A stretch of DNA of 64,000 nucleotides from assembly GCA_017450005.1 (NCBI GenBank), contig JAFSYM010000026.1:25338-89337 (forward strand), read 5' to 3'. Under the pieces are notes generated by a model, which worked only from the letters and a program-made list of their open reading frames with translations, did no database searches and had not been told where the DNA came from. Below are positions 32,443 through 41,107 of the stretch, one piece after another (within the stretch, counting starts at the first letter, position 1; each line of letters begins with the position of its first letter). The translations under genes and the position numbers were made by a program. Source of the DNA: Clostridia bacterium. GTDB lineage: Bacteria > Bacillota > Clostridia > Oscillospirales > Acutalibacteraceae.

Positions 32443-34497
32443 TTACGCTTTGTCCACTGCCACATTCTTTTGGCCTTCCGTTTTCCGGTACAGCGCACCG
32501 GTCGGACAGACCTCGACGCACTTGCCGCAGCCGTTGCAGATGCTGCTTGCCAGCGGCAGACGGAATTCGGCGCCGACCTCGGTCGTAAAGCCGCGGCCGA
32601 TCAGACCGATTGCGTCCAGCTTTTCGAGCTGGTCGCACGCGCGCACACACAGACCGCACAGAATGCATTTGTTGCCGTCGCGCAGAATCACGGCGTGACT
32701 GTCGTCCTTCTGCCGCGCGGCTTTTTCACCGGCGTACGGCGCGGGGTCTGCTTCGTATTCGCGCGCATAGCGGATCAGCCGGCACTGCGCGTAATCCAGG
32801 CACCCGCATTCCAGACAGCGAGACGCCTCTTTGCGCGCGGTTTCTTCATCGAAGCCGAGCGCCATTTCGGTGAACGTTTGCTTGCGCTCGTCGGCAGGCA
32901 GCACCGGCATTTTCGCGCGCGGCGCCTTTTCGCGGCCGGCAAGGTCTGCCGCCGTTACTTCTTTTTCACAGACGAACGGCTTTTCATACGCAATCTGCGC
33001 ACCGTGCAGATACGCGTCGATCACGTCCGCCGCCTTGCGCGCTTCGCCGATGGCGGAGATGGCGATGTCTGCGCCCTTGTTTGTCACGTCGCCGACGGCA
33101 AAGACGCCGTCCAGATTTGTTCTGAATGTGGCCGTATCGGCCGCGACAGTGCCGCGGGTCGTCGCTTCGAGCGTTTCCAGTCCGGCAAAGTCGGTTTTCT
33201 GGCCGATGGCCATGATGACGGAATCGACGGCAAGCGTCTCAAACTTGCCCTCGATCGGCTCCGGCCGTCTGCGGCCGGACGCATCCGGCGCGCCGAGCTG
33301 CATGCACTGCAGGCGGATGGATTCCACTTTGCCGTCGCCGCAGATTTCGTCCGGATTCGTGAGGAATCTGAACTGCACGCCCTCTTCGATCGCTTCTTCG
33401 ATTTCCGCCTGTTCGGCGGGCATTTCATCGCGCGTGCGGCGGTAGATGACGTAGACCGTTTCTGCGCCCAGACGCACAGCCGTGCGGCACGCGTCCATGG
33501 CCGTATTGCCGCCGCCGCAGACCGCGACGGTTTTGCCGATGGCAGGCGGATTGCCGAGCGCCGTTTCACGCAGGAAGTCGATCCCGCCGAACACGCCGGC
33601 GAGGTCTTCGCCCGCCACGTGCATTTTGCTGCTGACCCATGCGCCGGTCGCCACGACGAGCGCGTCAAAATCCGCGCGCAGTCCGTCGAGCGTTACATCC
33701 CTGCCGAGCATGGTGTTCGGGTGCATCTGCACGCCGATGTTTTCCATCAGCGCAATCTCTTTGTCCAGCACTGCTTTGGGCAGTCTGTATTCCGGAATGC
33801 CGTAGCGCAGCATACCGCCGAGCTTGGGCATTTTATCAAAAATGTGTACCTCATGCCCCATGCGGCGCAGGTGATACGCCGCCGTAAGGCCGCCGGGGCC
33901 GCCGCCGATCACGGCGACGCGCTTGCCGGTAGCCGGTTTGCAGTCGGGTACAAACGTGTTTTCCAGCAGATCCATGTCCGCGCCGAACGCCTTGAGCGCG
34001 GCGAGCGAAACGGGTTCCTCGACCAGCGCGCGGCGGCACTTCTTTTCGCACGGATGCGGACAGATGCGGCCGATAGACGCCGGGATCGGGATAACGTCCT
34101 TCATTGTTTCGGCTGCCTTGTGGTATTCGCCGCGCGCGATCAGCGCCGCGTATTTCTGGCAGTCCGTACCGCCGGGGCACGCGAGCGAGCAAGGCGCGAT
34201 GCAGTCGCCCGTGTGGTCGCTCAGCAGCATTTCCAGCACAAATTTGCGCGAACGCATCACGCGTTCGGAATGCGTTTCGACCGTCATGCCGTCGGCGACT
34301 TTCGTCGCGCAGGCGCGCATGAGCTTTGCCGGACCTTGTCCCATCCTGACCTCGCACACGCACAGACCGCACGCGCCGTACGGTTCTATGCGTGCATCGT
34401 GGCAGAGCGTGGGGATATCTATACCATTTGCCTGCGCCAGTTCCAAAAGCGTCTGACCGGGCACAAAAGCGACTTCTTTTCCGTTCAGTAAAATCAT
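32443..34497 (-). CDS. FAD/Fe-S subunit of a putative Stn-type bifurcating transhydrogenase
   Basis: A 684-residue protein. An N-terminal plant-type 2Fe-2S motif (YGACGLCVCEV) and NuoG-like cysteine region are followed by a GltD/NfnB-like flavoprotein core with FAD motif IGGGPGGLTAAYHL near 172 and NADPH motif CGGGNTAMDACR near 310, then two C-terminal 4Fe-4S motifs (CILCGLCVRAC and CNGCGKCVEVC). No H-cluster domain is present, which argues against hydrogenase. With the NuoF- and NuoE-like genes it matches the StnABC set of Sporomusa, which couples NADH, NADPH and ferredoxin. ATG 34497 follows GAGGTG. The exact substrates are inferred. Confidence 0.8.
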   Translation of the reverse strand: MILLNGKEVAFVPGQTLLELAQANGIDIPTLCHDARIEPYGACGLCVCEVRMGQGPAKLMRACATKVADGMTVETHSERVMRSRKFVLEMLLSDHTGDCIAPCSLACPGGTDCQKYAALIARGEYHKAAETMKDVIPIPASIGRICPHPCEKKCRRALVEEPVSLAALKAFGADMDLLENTFVPDCKPATGKRVAVIGGGPGGLTAAYHLRRMGHEVHIFDKMPKLGGMLRYGIPEYRLPKAVLDKEIALMENIGVQMHPNTMLGRDVTLDGLRADFDALVVATGAWVSSKMHVAGEDLAGVFGGIDFLRETALGNPPAIGKTVAVCGGGNTAMDACRTAVRLGAETVYVIYRRTRDEMPAEQAEIEEAIEEGVQFRFLTNPDEICGDGKVESIRLQCMQLGAPDASGRRRPEPIEGKFETLAVDSVIMAIGQKTDFAGLETLEATTRGTVAADTATFRTNLDGVFAVGDVTNKGADIAISAIGEARKAADVIDAYLHGAQIAYEKPFVCEKEVTAADLAGREKAPRAKMPVLPADERKQTFTEMALGFDEETARKEASRCLECGCLDYAQCRLIRYAREYEADPAPYAGEKAARQKDDSHAVILRDGNKCILCGLCVRACDQLEKLDAIGLIGRGFTTEVGAEFRLPLASSICNGCGKCVEVCPTGALYRKTEGQKNVAVDKA

Positions 34498-34507
34498 CTT
34501 CGTCACC

Positions 34508-36262
34508 TCAACCTTTCCGCACTGCGCCGAACTTACAGACGGCAGCGCACTGTCCGCAGCGGATGCACGCGTCGCTGTCAATGGAGAAAGGCTTGCCGAT
34601 CTCGCCGCTGATGGCGTTTACAGGACACTTGCGGCTGCACAGCGAACAGCCGCGGCACTTGTCCGCGTCGATGCTGTAGCGCACAAGCGCCGTGCATTCA
34701 CCCGCGGGACAACGCTTGTCGCGGATATGCGCCTCGTACTCGTCGCGGAAATAGCGGATCGTCGTCAGCACGGGGTTCGGCGCCGTCTGGCCGAGACCGC
34801 ACAGCGCGTTTTCCTTGATGCGGCTGCACAATTCTTCGAGCAGCTCGATGTCGCCTTCTCTGCCCTCGCCGTCGCAGATGCGCGTCAGGATTTCCAGCAG
34901 GCGTTTGGTGCCGATGCGGCACGCGACACACTTGCCGCATGACTCCTTGGCCGTAAAATCAAGGAAGAATTTCGCCATCTGCACCATGCAGGTATCCTCG
35001 TCCATGATGACCATACCGCCGGAGCCCATAATCGCGCCGGTGGCGGACAGCGCCTTGTAGTCGATGATCGTGTCGATCCCCGCAAGCGGAACGCATCCGC
35101 CGGACGGACCGCCGAGCTGCACGCCCTTGAAATTGCGCTCGCCGCGCATACCGCCGCCGATGTCGAACACGACGTCGCGCAGGGTTTTGCCCATCGGAAT
35201 TTCGACAAGACCGCCGCGTTTGATTTTGCCCGTCAGCGCAAAGACCTTGGTGCCCTTGGTGCCCTTGCTGCCCTCGGTGCCCATGGCGGCAAATGCCTCG
35301 CCGCCGTTGTTGAGAATCCATGCGACGTTGGCGAAAGTTTCCACATTGTTGATGTTGGAGGGCTTGTGCCAGTAGCCGGACTGCGCCGGGAACGGGGGCT
35401 TGAGACGGGGCATGCCGCGCTGTCCCTCAAGCGATTCGATCAGCGCCGTTTCCTCGCCGCAGACGAAAGCGCCCGCGCCCGCCTTGATGCGGAACCCGCA
35501 CGAAAAGTCCGAACCGAAAATATGCTCGCCGATGTAGCCCGCTGCCGATGCGTCGGCAATGGCTTTTTCAAGACGTTTGATCGCGAGCGGATACTCCGCA
35601 CGCACGTAGACGATCGCTTCGGCCGCGCCGATGGCGTATGCGCCGATCAGCATGCCCTCGATCAGCGCGTGCGGATCGCCTTCGATGACAGCTCTGTCCA
35701 TGAACGCGCCGGGGTCGCCCTCGTCAGCGTTGCAGATCAAATATTTGGGAGAACCGGTGCTCTGGCGGGCGGCGTTCCATTTGAACCAGGTCGGGAAGCC
35801 TGCGCCGCCGCGTCCCGCGAGACCGGATATTTTGATTTCTTCAATGACTTCTTCCGGCGTCATTTCGGTGACAGCCTTCCGCAGCGCGGCGTATCCCTGA
35901 TGCGCCACGGCGTCGTCTAAGTTTTCAGGGTCGATCAGGCCGCAGTTGCGCAGCGCGATGCGCGTCTGCTTGTCGAGAAACGCGCTGTCCTCGGCGGAAA
36001 TTTTCAGAGAGGCGACACTTGCTTCGTCACCCGTTTGCAGATACTGTGCGATCGCCTGCGCGTCTTTGGGCTGCACGCGCACCAGACGCGTGAGCTTGCC
36101 GTCGTCATAGATGTCGACAATCGGCTCGAGGAAACACATGCCGATGCAGCCGGTCACAGAAAGTTTTACATCTGCGTCAAGTGCGGCTTGCAGCGCGTCG
36201 TATACCTTTGCCGCGCCGGCAGAAATGCCGCATGAGCCTTGTCCGACTTTGATTTCAAGCAT
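34508..36262 (-). CDS. NuoF/HydB-like NADH-binding subunit
   Basis: A 584-residue flavoprotein. An N-terminal thioredoxin-like 2Fe-2S region (Cys11, Cys40, Cys44) precedes the NADH/FMN domain with GLAGRGGAGFPTW near 150-162 and GGGRGE-type FMN contacts, the 4Fe-4S motif SCGKCVACRIGTKR near 452, and a C-terminal ferredoxin pair (CRGCSLCSRKCP, CIRCGQCAAVC). It is larger than NuoF and like HydB or StnB. It overlaps the NuoE-like gene by 8 nt. Confidence 0.88.
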   Translation of the reverse strand: MLEIKVGQGSCGISAGAAKVYDALQAALDADVKLSVTGCIGMCFLEPIVDIYDDGKLTRLVRVQPKDAQAIAQYLQTGDEASVASLKISAEDSAFLDKQTRIALRNCGLIDPENLDDAVAHQGYAALRKAVTEMTPEEVIEEIKISGLAGRGGAGFPTWFKWNAARQSTGSPKYLICNADEGDPGAFMDRAVIEGDPHALIEGMLIGAYAIGAAEAIVYVRAEYPLAIKRLEKAIADASAAGYIGEHIFGSDFSCGFRIKAGAGAFVCGEETALIESLEGQRGMPRLKPPFPAQSGYWHKPSNINNVETFANVAWILNNGGEAFAAMGTEGSKGTKGTKVFALTGKIKRGGLVEIPMGKTLRDVVFDIGGGMRGERNFKGVQLGGPSGGCVPLAGIDTIIDYKALSATGAIMGSGGMVIMDEDTCMVQMAKFFLDFTAKESCGKCVACRIGTKRLLEILTRICDGEGREGDIELLEELCSRIKENALCGLGQTAPNPVLTTIRYFRDEYEAHIRDKRCPAGECTALVRYSIDADKCRGCSLCSRKCPVNAISGEIGKPFSIDSDACIRCGQCAAVCKFGAVRKG

Positions 36263-36740
36263 TGCTCCCGGCCTCCTTTCGCTTTTCGGAGATAATCTTC
36301 CGCACCTTGGCGGGCGTGAGAGAGCCGTACGTCTCGCCGTTGAGCATCATGACGGGCGAGAGCGAACAGCAGCCGAGACAGGCAACGCACTTGAGCGAGA
36401 ACAGGCCGTCCGCCGTCGTTTCGCCGTCCGAAATGCCCAGCTCTTCACGGATCGTGCGCTCGATTGTATCGGCGCCGTTGACGTGACAAGCCGTACCTTT
36501 GCACAGCTCGATAAAATATTTGCCTACCGGCTGAAAACGGAACTGCGTGTAAAATGTTGCAACACCGAAAACACGCGCCGTCGGGATCACCAGTTCTTTT
36601 GCGATATGCTCTAAAACATCCTGCGGCAGATAGCCGTAAATACCCTGTGCTTTCTGCAAAACGGTGATGAGACTGCCCGGCGTGTCGCGGTACTGTGCAA
36701 TCACTTCCGCAAGGCGGGCAAGCTCACTTGTCTTTTCCAT
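36255..36740 (-). CDS. NuoE/HydC-like 2Fe-2S subunit
   Basis: A 161-residue thioredoxin-like ferredoxin. The conserved cysteines sit in CKGTACHV and CLGCCSLSPVM, as in NuoE. It passes electrons to the NuoF-like subunit. The ATG at 36740 follows AAAGGGG by 9 nt. First gene of the putative stn operon, behind a clear promoter. Confidence 0.9.
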   Translation of the reverse strand: MEKTSELARLAEVIAQYRDTPGSLITVLQKAQGIYGYLPQDVLEHIAKELVIPTARVFGVATFYTQFRFQPVGKYFIELCKGTACHVNGADTIERTIREELGISDGETTADGLFSLKCVACLGCCSLSPVMMLNGETYGSLTPAKVRKIISEKRKEAGSNA

Positions 36741-36766
36741 GGTAAACAACCCCTTTCTGACCTTAT

Positions 36767-36795
36767 AGTATAAAGGATTGCTGAAGAGTTTTCAA
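36767..36795 (-). promoter_or_regulatory. Promoter of the putative stn operon
   Basis: Minus-strand TTGAAA (36795-36790), a 17-nt spacer and TATACT (36772-36767). The remaining 200 bp to 37015 carries only the terminator of the next gene. Confidence 0.75.
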
Positions 36796-36965
36796 GAGTT
36801 ATTTGCCTGTTTCAGGGAAAAAAGTCAGCGTGTGACCATGGTAGCGGGAGAATAAGCAAAAAGGTTCTTCACAGAAAACGATATGGATGAAGATGGCAGA
36901 TAGCGGATGGCGGACAGCCTGCTGCAATCTGATACCCTGACGCTGCACGGAAATCCGTGACGCGC

Positions 36966-36999
36966 AAAAAAAGACCCGCACCCCGTGAAGGAGTGCGGG
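36966..36999 (-). terminator. Terminator of the 1105-residue protein gene
   Basis: In minus-strand sense CCCGCACTCC pairs with GGGGTGCGGG (one G-U) and is followed by seven T residues. Confidence 0.9.
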
Positions 37000-37014
37000 C
37001 AAAGTATCAGGGGA

Positions 37015-40000
37015 TCAATACCACAGGCATCCGAACAGGATGAACAGAATGTAGTGGTACCAGCGCAGTTTGATCTTGACTTCAGCCTGCGCGGTTCTGC
37101 CGTCGGGCGTGGTTGCGGTGATGACAGCGCTTCTGCAGAATACGCACAGACGCACGAACGTCACCTTGCCGTTTTCGTCAACCGTCAGCAGCTTCGGCTT
37201 GGAGGTCGTATAGGTCACGCCGTCTTCGGACGCGGTCAACTGGACAGCCTCGAGGCCTCTTCTGGAATAGGGCGCCGTAACGACGATCTTGTTGGCGGGA
37301 TCGACGCCGGGTGCGGAAAGCGTCAGGACTTCCGGTTCGGTCTTGTCGATCGTTTCCGTTTCCTTGTGGCCGCATTCCGTGCAGACGCGTTCTTTCTCGC
37401 CCTCTTCCGTGGCGGTAGCGGGCTTGGTCACGGTCCAATCACCGTAGGTGTGCGCTGCGGTCTCCTCGGCGTCGCCGCGGACGCATTCACGCTTGTGGTT
37501 CTCGCCGTTGTCGGTCCAGGCACCGAATTCATGGCCGAGCTTGGTGTTTGCATCAGCGATCGTATCGGTCGTGCCGCAGCCGTTGTCGCAAGTCGCGGTC
37601 TTCGTGCCGTCCTCCGTGCAGGTTGCGTCGTTGTTGCTCACATAATTCGTGAAGGAGTGACCCTTCGCGCTGCCTTCGTCAGCGATCGTATCGGTCGTGC
37701 CGCAGCCGTTGTCGCAAGTCGCGGTCTTGGTGCCGTCCTCGGTGCAGGTCGCGTCGCCATTGCTCACGTAGTTGGTGAAGCTGTGACCGGTCGCGCTGCC
37801 TTCATCAGCGATCGTATCGGTCGTGCCGCAGCCGTTGTCGCAAGTCGCGGTCTTCGTGCCGTCGGCGGTGCAGGTGGCGTCGTTGTTGCTCACATAGTTC
37901 GTGAAGCTGTGGCCGGTCGCGCTGCCTTCGTCGGCGATCGTATCGGTCGCGCCGCAGCCGTTGTCGCAGGTCGCGGTCTTCGTGCCGTCAGCGGTGCAGG
38001 TCGCATCGCCATTGCTCACGTAGTTTGTGAAGCTGTGACCGAGCGCAGAGCCTTCGTCCGCGATCGTATCGGTCGTGCCGCAGCCGTTGTCGCAGGTCGC
38101 GGTCTTCGTGCCGTCGGCGGTGCAGGTCGCATCGTTGTTGCTCACATAATTCGTGAAGCTGTGGCCGGTTGCGGGATCGCCTGTAACCGTGTAGGTGTAT
38201 CCGCAGTCGGAGCAGGTGTAGGTGATGGAAGCGGCCTCGGTGCAGGTTGCGGGCACGGTGTTCATATCAAACTGATGCTCTGCGGTTTCAGTCGCATCAC
38301 AGCGGGTGCACTTGTGGGTGTGATACTGCGCGTCGCCTTCGATCTGCTCCCAGGTGTCGGGGAAGTCATGACCCAGTGCGGTATTGGCGTCAGGCTCGAT
38401 GTACGTATGCTCGGAATTGTTCTTGCAGGTGAAAGTCGTGTAGCCGTCTTCGGTGCAGGTGGGATCGGTGTAAACGCCGTCGTCCCAATCGTGACCGGTG
38501 GCTTTCTCTGTCGCGGCGTCTCCGTACACTGCGTATGCCTTGGCAAAGTTGCCGTCGATGTACTTGGAAGGCGTGAAGTACACGTCGTGGTGGTTGTAGA
38601 TGGAGATCGCCTTATTGATGTAGGGCTTGATCTCATCCTTGTGGCTGTCGGCCTTGGAAAGCACGTAATTGACGGTGCTGCTGGCCATAAAGCGATCCAG
38701 AAGCGCCTTGCCGTCGTTCGTGATCTTCTGCACCTTGTCGAGCACAGCGCGCTTGTCTTCGAGCTTCGCCATCTGCAGGGCGGTTTTTTCGATATCGCCG
38801 TCGAGGATCGTCTGCAGCGCTTCGATACGTTCCTGCGCCTCTTCGATGATGTCGATAACATCGTCGTAGTTCTCATAGACCCAGTAGCCCAGATCTGCCC
38901 ATTTGCTCTGATCGCTGAAGGGCATGAAGGATTCCAGCTCGCCCTTGAGCTTGGCAACGCGGTCGATCGTACCGACGATGCCGTCGGCCGGCATCACGGC
39001 GCCATCGCCGTAGTAGTATTCCATCTGCGCGTCGCCGAACGGAACCGTACGCTTGGAGCACGCATTGTAAACGGTCGCGCCGCCCAGATCGAGGATCGCT
39101 CTGCGCAGACGGTTATATTCACCGATCGTGTCGATGTATCTGCCGCCGATCTGCTCGTTGCCGATGCTGTCGAGCTTGTAGAGGATATCGCCGACCATCT
39201 TGGTATAGTTGGTGTACTTTTCGAGCGCGTAGTCGTACACTTCGCCGACCGTCTTGATGACCTTGCCGTACAGATTCTCAAGGTATGCGTCGAAATTGGT
39301 GGCATACTTCTTGATGTCGGGCTGCATGTCGAAGTTCAGGCGGTACTTGATCTGAATGCCGTCGGCCTGCTCGTTGTCGATCTGCGCGGTATAGGCGTCG
39401 CCGTCCGCGGTCATCTTGACCAACTTGCCGTCGGCGAGCACAACGTATTCGGGCACATACTTGTAGGAGCAGTCGGTGCTCGTGTTGTTCTGCCAGATGT
39501 TGGCCGTGTCCTCATGCGCGGTCACGGTTGCAAGACCGGTGCACTCGGAGGGCGTGACGGTCGCGTCGTCCTGCACGGACTTGGTGTAGATCATCACGCG
39601 CTCTGCAAAGACACGCTTCATGAGCTTGCGCTCACGGTCTTCGAGCTTGATGCCCTTGTTGAGGAAGCCCTCAATGCGGTCTGCAGCGTTGACCTTTTCG
39701 GTGCCGTCCGCAACGATCTCTTTGGAGGTATCCTTCACACCGCGCATAAAGCCGATCAGGATAGCGTCTTCAATGGTGACCGAACCGCCGGCGGGGTTGT
39801 TGGTAACCTTGTTGTTGACGCCGTAGCGGCCGTACAGGGACGACTGCTTGATCGTCGCGGTTGCGCCGTCTCTCAGTTCCACGGCGCTGCCAGATGCCAG
39901 ATAATACTTGGACGTGGTGGGGATGCGGGTGAAGCTGCCGACTGCGCGGACACCTTCAACCGAGACGCTGCCGCCGTTGACGCGAATGGCAGCGGGGCTT

Positions 40001-40332
40001 TCGTCAACGACGGTCTCCAGCATGGTCAGGCTCTTAACCTTGGCAAACTGGGAATACACATGACCGTTCGTCACGGTGACGGATGCGCCATTGATCGTAA
40101 TGGCGGGGGAGCCGGGATCGCCGGCAAGCTCGTGTCCGCCCAGATCCAGCGTCAGATCCTTGTTGATAATAACGGATTCGACGGTGTCTGCGGACATCGT
40201 GACGGTGCTGCCTGCCGCGGCGGCGTCGATCGCTGCCTGCAGACTGTCGACTGCGGAAGCTGCGACGGCGCAGGTGCCCGTGAGCATCAGCATCGTCATC
40301 ACGAGCGCGAGAATACGTTTCGTGATCTTCAT
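37015..40332 (-). CDS. Large secreted protein with five 42-residue repeats
   Basis: A 1105-residue exported protein. Signal peptide (KRILALVMTMLMLTGTCAVA), a beta-helix-like N-terminal part (about 25-220), a long helical middle region, and five near-identical 42-residue repeats beginning GHSFTNYVSN and carrying DATCT...KTATCDNGCG. A BIG2-like domain and a hydrophobic C-terminus ending in FILFGCLWY follow; such tails recur in surface proteins of gut Clostridia and may anchor it. Conserved cysteine pairs in each repeat suggest disulfides or metal binding. ATG 40332 follows AAGGAG. Function unknown; no operon partners. Confidence 0.82.
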   Translation of the reverse strand: MKITKRILALVMTMLMLTGTCAVAASAVDSLQAAIDAAAAGSTVTMSADTVESVIINKDLTLDLGGHELAGDPGSPAITINGASVTVTNGHVYSQFAKVKSLTMLETVVDESPAAIRVNGGSVSVEGVRAVGSFTRIPTTSKYYLASGSAVELRDGATATIKQSSLYGRYGVNNKVTNNPAGGSVTIEDAILIGFMRGVKDTSKEIVADGTEKVNAADRIEGFLNKGIKLEDRERKLMKRVFAERVMIYTKSVQDDATVTPSECTGLATVTAHEDTANIWQNNTSTDCSYKYVPEYVVLADGKLVKMTADGDAYTAQIDNEQADGIQIKYRLNFDMQPDIKKYATNFDAYLENLYGKVIKTVGEVYDYALEKYTNYTKMVGDILYKLDSIGNEQIGGRYIDTIGEYNRLRRAILDLGGATVYNACSKRTVPFGDAQMEYYYGDGAVMPADGIVGTIDRVAKLKGELESFMPFSDQSKWADLGYWVYENYDDVIDIIEEAQERIEALQTILDGDIEKTALQMAKLEDKRAVLDKVQKITNDGKALLDRFMASSTVNYVLSKADSHKDEIKPYINKAISIYNHHDVYFTPSKYIDGNFAKAYAVYGDAATEKATGHDWDDGVYTDPTCTEDGYTTFTCKNNSEHTYIEPDANTALGHDFPDTWEQIEGDAQYHTHKCTRCDATETAEHQFDMNTVPATCTEAASITYTCSDCGYTYTVTGDPATGHSFTNYVSNNDATCTADGTKTATCDNGCGTTDTIADEGSALGHSFTNYVSNGDATCTADGTKTATCDNGCGATDTIADEGSATGHSFTNYVSNNDATCTADGTKTATCDNGCGTTDTIADEGSATGHSFTNYVSNGDATCTEDGTKTATCDNGCGTTDTIADEGSAKGHSFTNYVSNNDATCTEDGTKTATCDNGCGTTDTIADANTKLGHEFGAWTDNGENHKRECVRGDAEETAAHTYGDWTVTKPATATEEGEKERVCTECGHKETETIDKTEPEVLTLSAPGVDPANKIVVTAPYSRRGLEAVQLTASEDGVTYTTSKPKLLTVDENGKVTFVRLCVFCRSAVITATTPDGRTAQAEVKIKLRWYHYILFILFGCLWY
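37531..38164 (-). repeat. Five tandem 126-bp coding repeats
   Basis: Five units of 42 codons in the 1105-residue protein gene differ at only a few bases, which suggests recent expansion and possible copy-number variation. Boundaries are approximate. Confidence 0.8.
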
Positions 40333-40428
40333 GATTTTGATCTCCTTGCATGTATTAGATTTATTCCGGCAGGGAAGAAACATGTTCTGCCCCGCAAAAT
40401 CCCATAATTGCATTTATACACATAACGT

Positions 40429-40457
40429 ATTATAGCACGAAGGAATCGCCCTGTCAA
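40429..40457 (-). promoter_or_regulatory. Promoter of the 1105-residue protein gene
   Basis: Minus-strand consensus TTGACA (40457-40452), 17-nt spacer, consensus TATAAT (40434-40429). Confidence 0.88.
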
Positions 40458-40490
40458 TTTATTCCGCATGCGTGATTGCGAAAAAAACAG

Positions 40491-40519
40491 TTGACGATTG
40501 CAGGTGAAATTGTTAATAT
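40491..40519 (+). promoter_or_regulatory. Promoter of the coiled-coil protein gene
   Basis: TTGACG (40491-40496), 17-nt spacer, TAATAT (40514-40519). It is divergent from the promoter at 40429-40457. Confidence 0.75.
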
Positions 40520-40551
40520 TAGATAAATAAAATGAGCAGGAGGAGCGACAA

Positions 40552-41031
40552 ATGAGCGCGAAGGAGAAAAAGATGTCCCGCCCGCAGCTTGAGGCGCTTA
40601 CCGCACAGCAGGCGCAGGAGATTGAGAGATTACGCTCGGAGCTTGCATCCGCAGAGGAGAAGCTGCACGACCGGCAGATTGTGATTGAACGCGCAGGGAC
40701 GATGGCGGACGCCGCCATGGAGCTCAACGGCGTACTGCGTGCGGCGGACGAGGCAGCAAACCAGTATCTGGAGAATATCCGCGCGTTTACCGAATCGCAG
40801 CACAAAGCCTGCGAGCAGATCGAGCAGCAGACACGCGCGAAAGCAGAGGCCATGCTGCGTGAAACAGAGGAGCGCTGTCAGGCGCGCGAGCGCGAGGCGG
40901 ACGCATACTGGAAGAAACTGTCCGAAAAGCTTGAGCAGTACTGCACCGAACACCGGGAGATCCGTGAGCTGCTCAATGCAGGCGAGAGCAGGATGCGCGC
41001 CGACACACGTCCTGCCGGACCCGCTGAGTAA
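40552..41031 (+). CDS. Coiled-coil protein of unknown function
   Basis: A 159-residue acidic, almost wholly helical protein. Heptad patterns run from QLEALTAQQAQEIERLRSEL to EKLEQYCTEHREIRELL, giving a long coiled coil with a hydrophobic break (AAMELNGVLRAADEAANQYL) near 50-70. It resembles DivIVA-like or septum-associated coiled-coil proteins only in general terms. GGAGGAG precedes the ATG and a promoter lies 33 nt upstream. The amidohydrolase gene follows after 76 nt on the same strand. Confidence 0.65.
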   Translation: MSAKEKKMSRPQLEALTAQQAQEIERLRSELASAEEKLHDRQIVIERAGTMADAAMELNGVLRAADEAANQYLENIRAFTESQHKACEQIEQQTRAKAEAMLRETEERCQAREREADAYWKKLSEKLEQYCTEHREIRELLNAGESRMRADTRPAGPAE

Positions 41032-41107
41032 AAGCGGCAAAGATGAAAACTGTTGCTTTCGAGGGTTCGGGAGCAGCTTTTGTGTATCATGAAAGGAGAT
41101 AGCCGTC

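Noticed and set aside
32470..34491. 673-residue open frame opposite the Stn-like FAD subunit
   Set aside because: Antisense shadow of a well-supported flavoprotein; Arg/Ala/His-rich without motifs.
36985..40407. 1140-residue open frame on the plus strand opposite the repeat protein
   Set aside because: It is antisense to a gene with a signal peptide, good ribosome-binding site, promoter and terminator; its sequence has the biased Val/Gly/Arg composition of a shadow frame.
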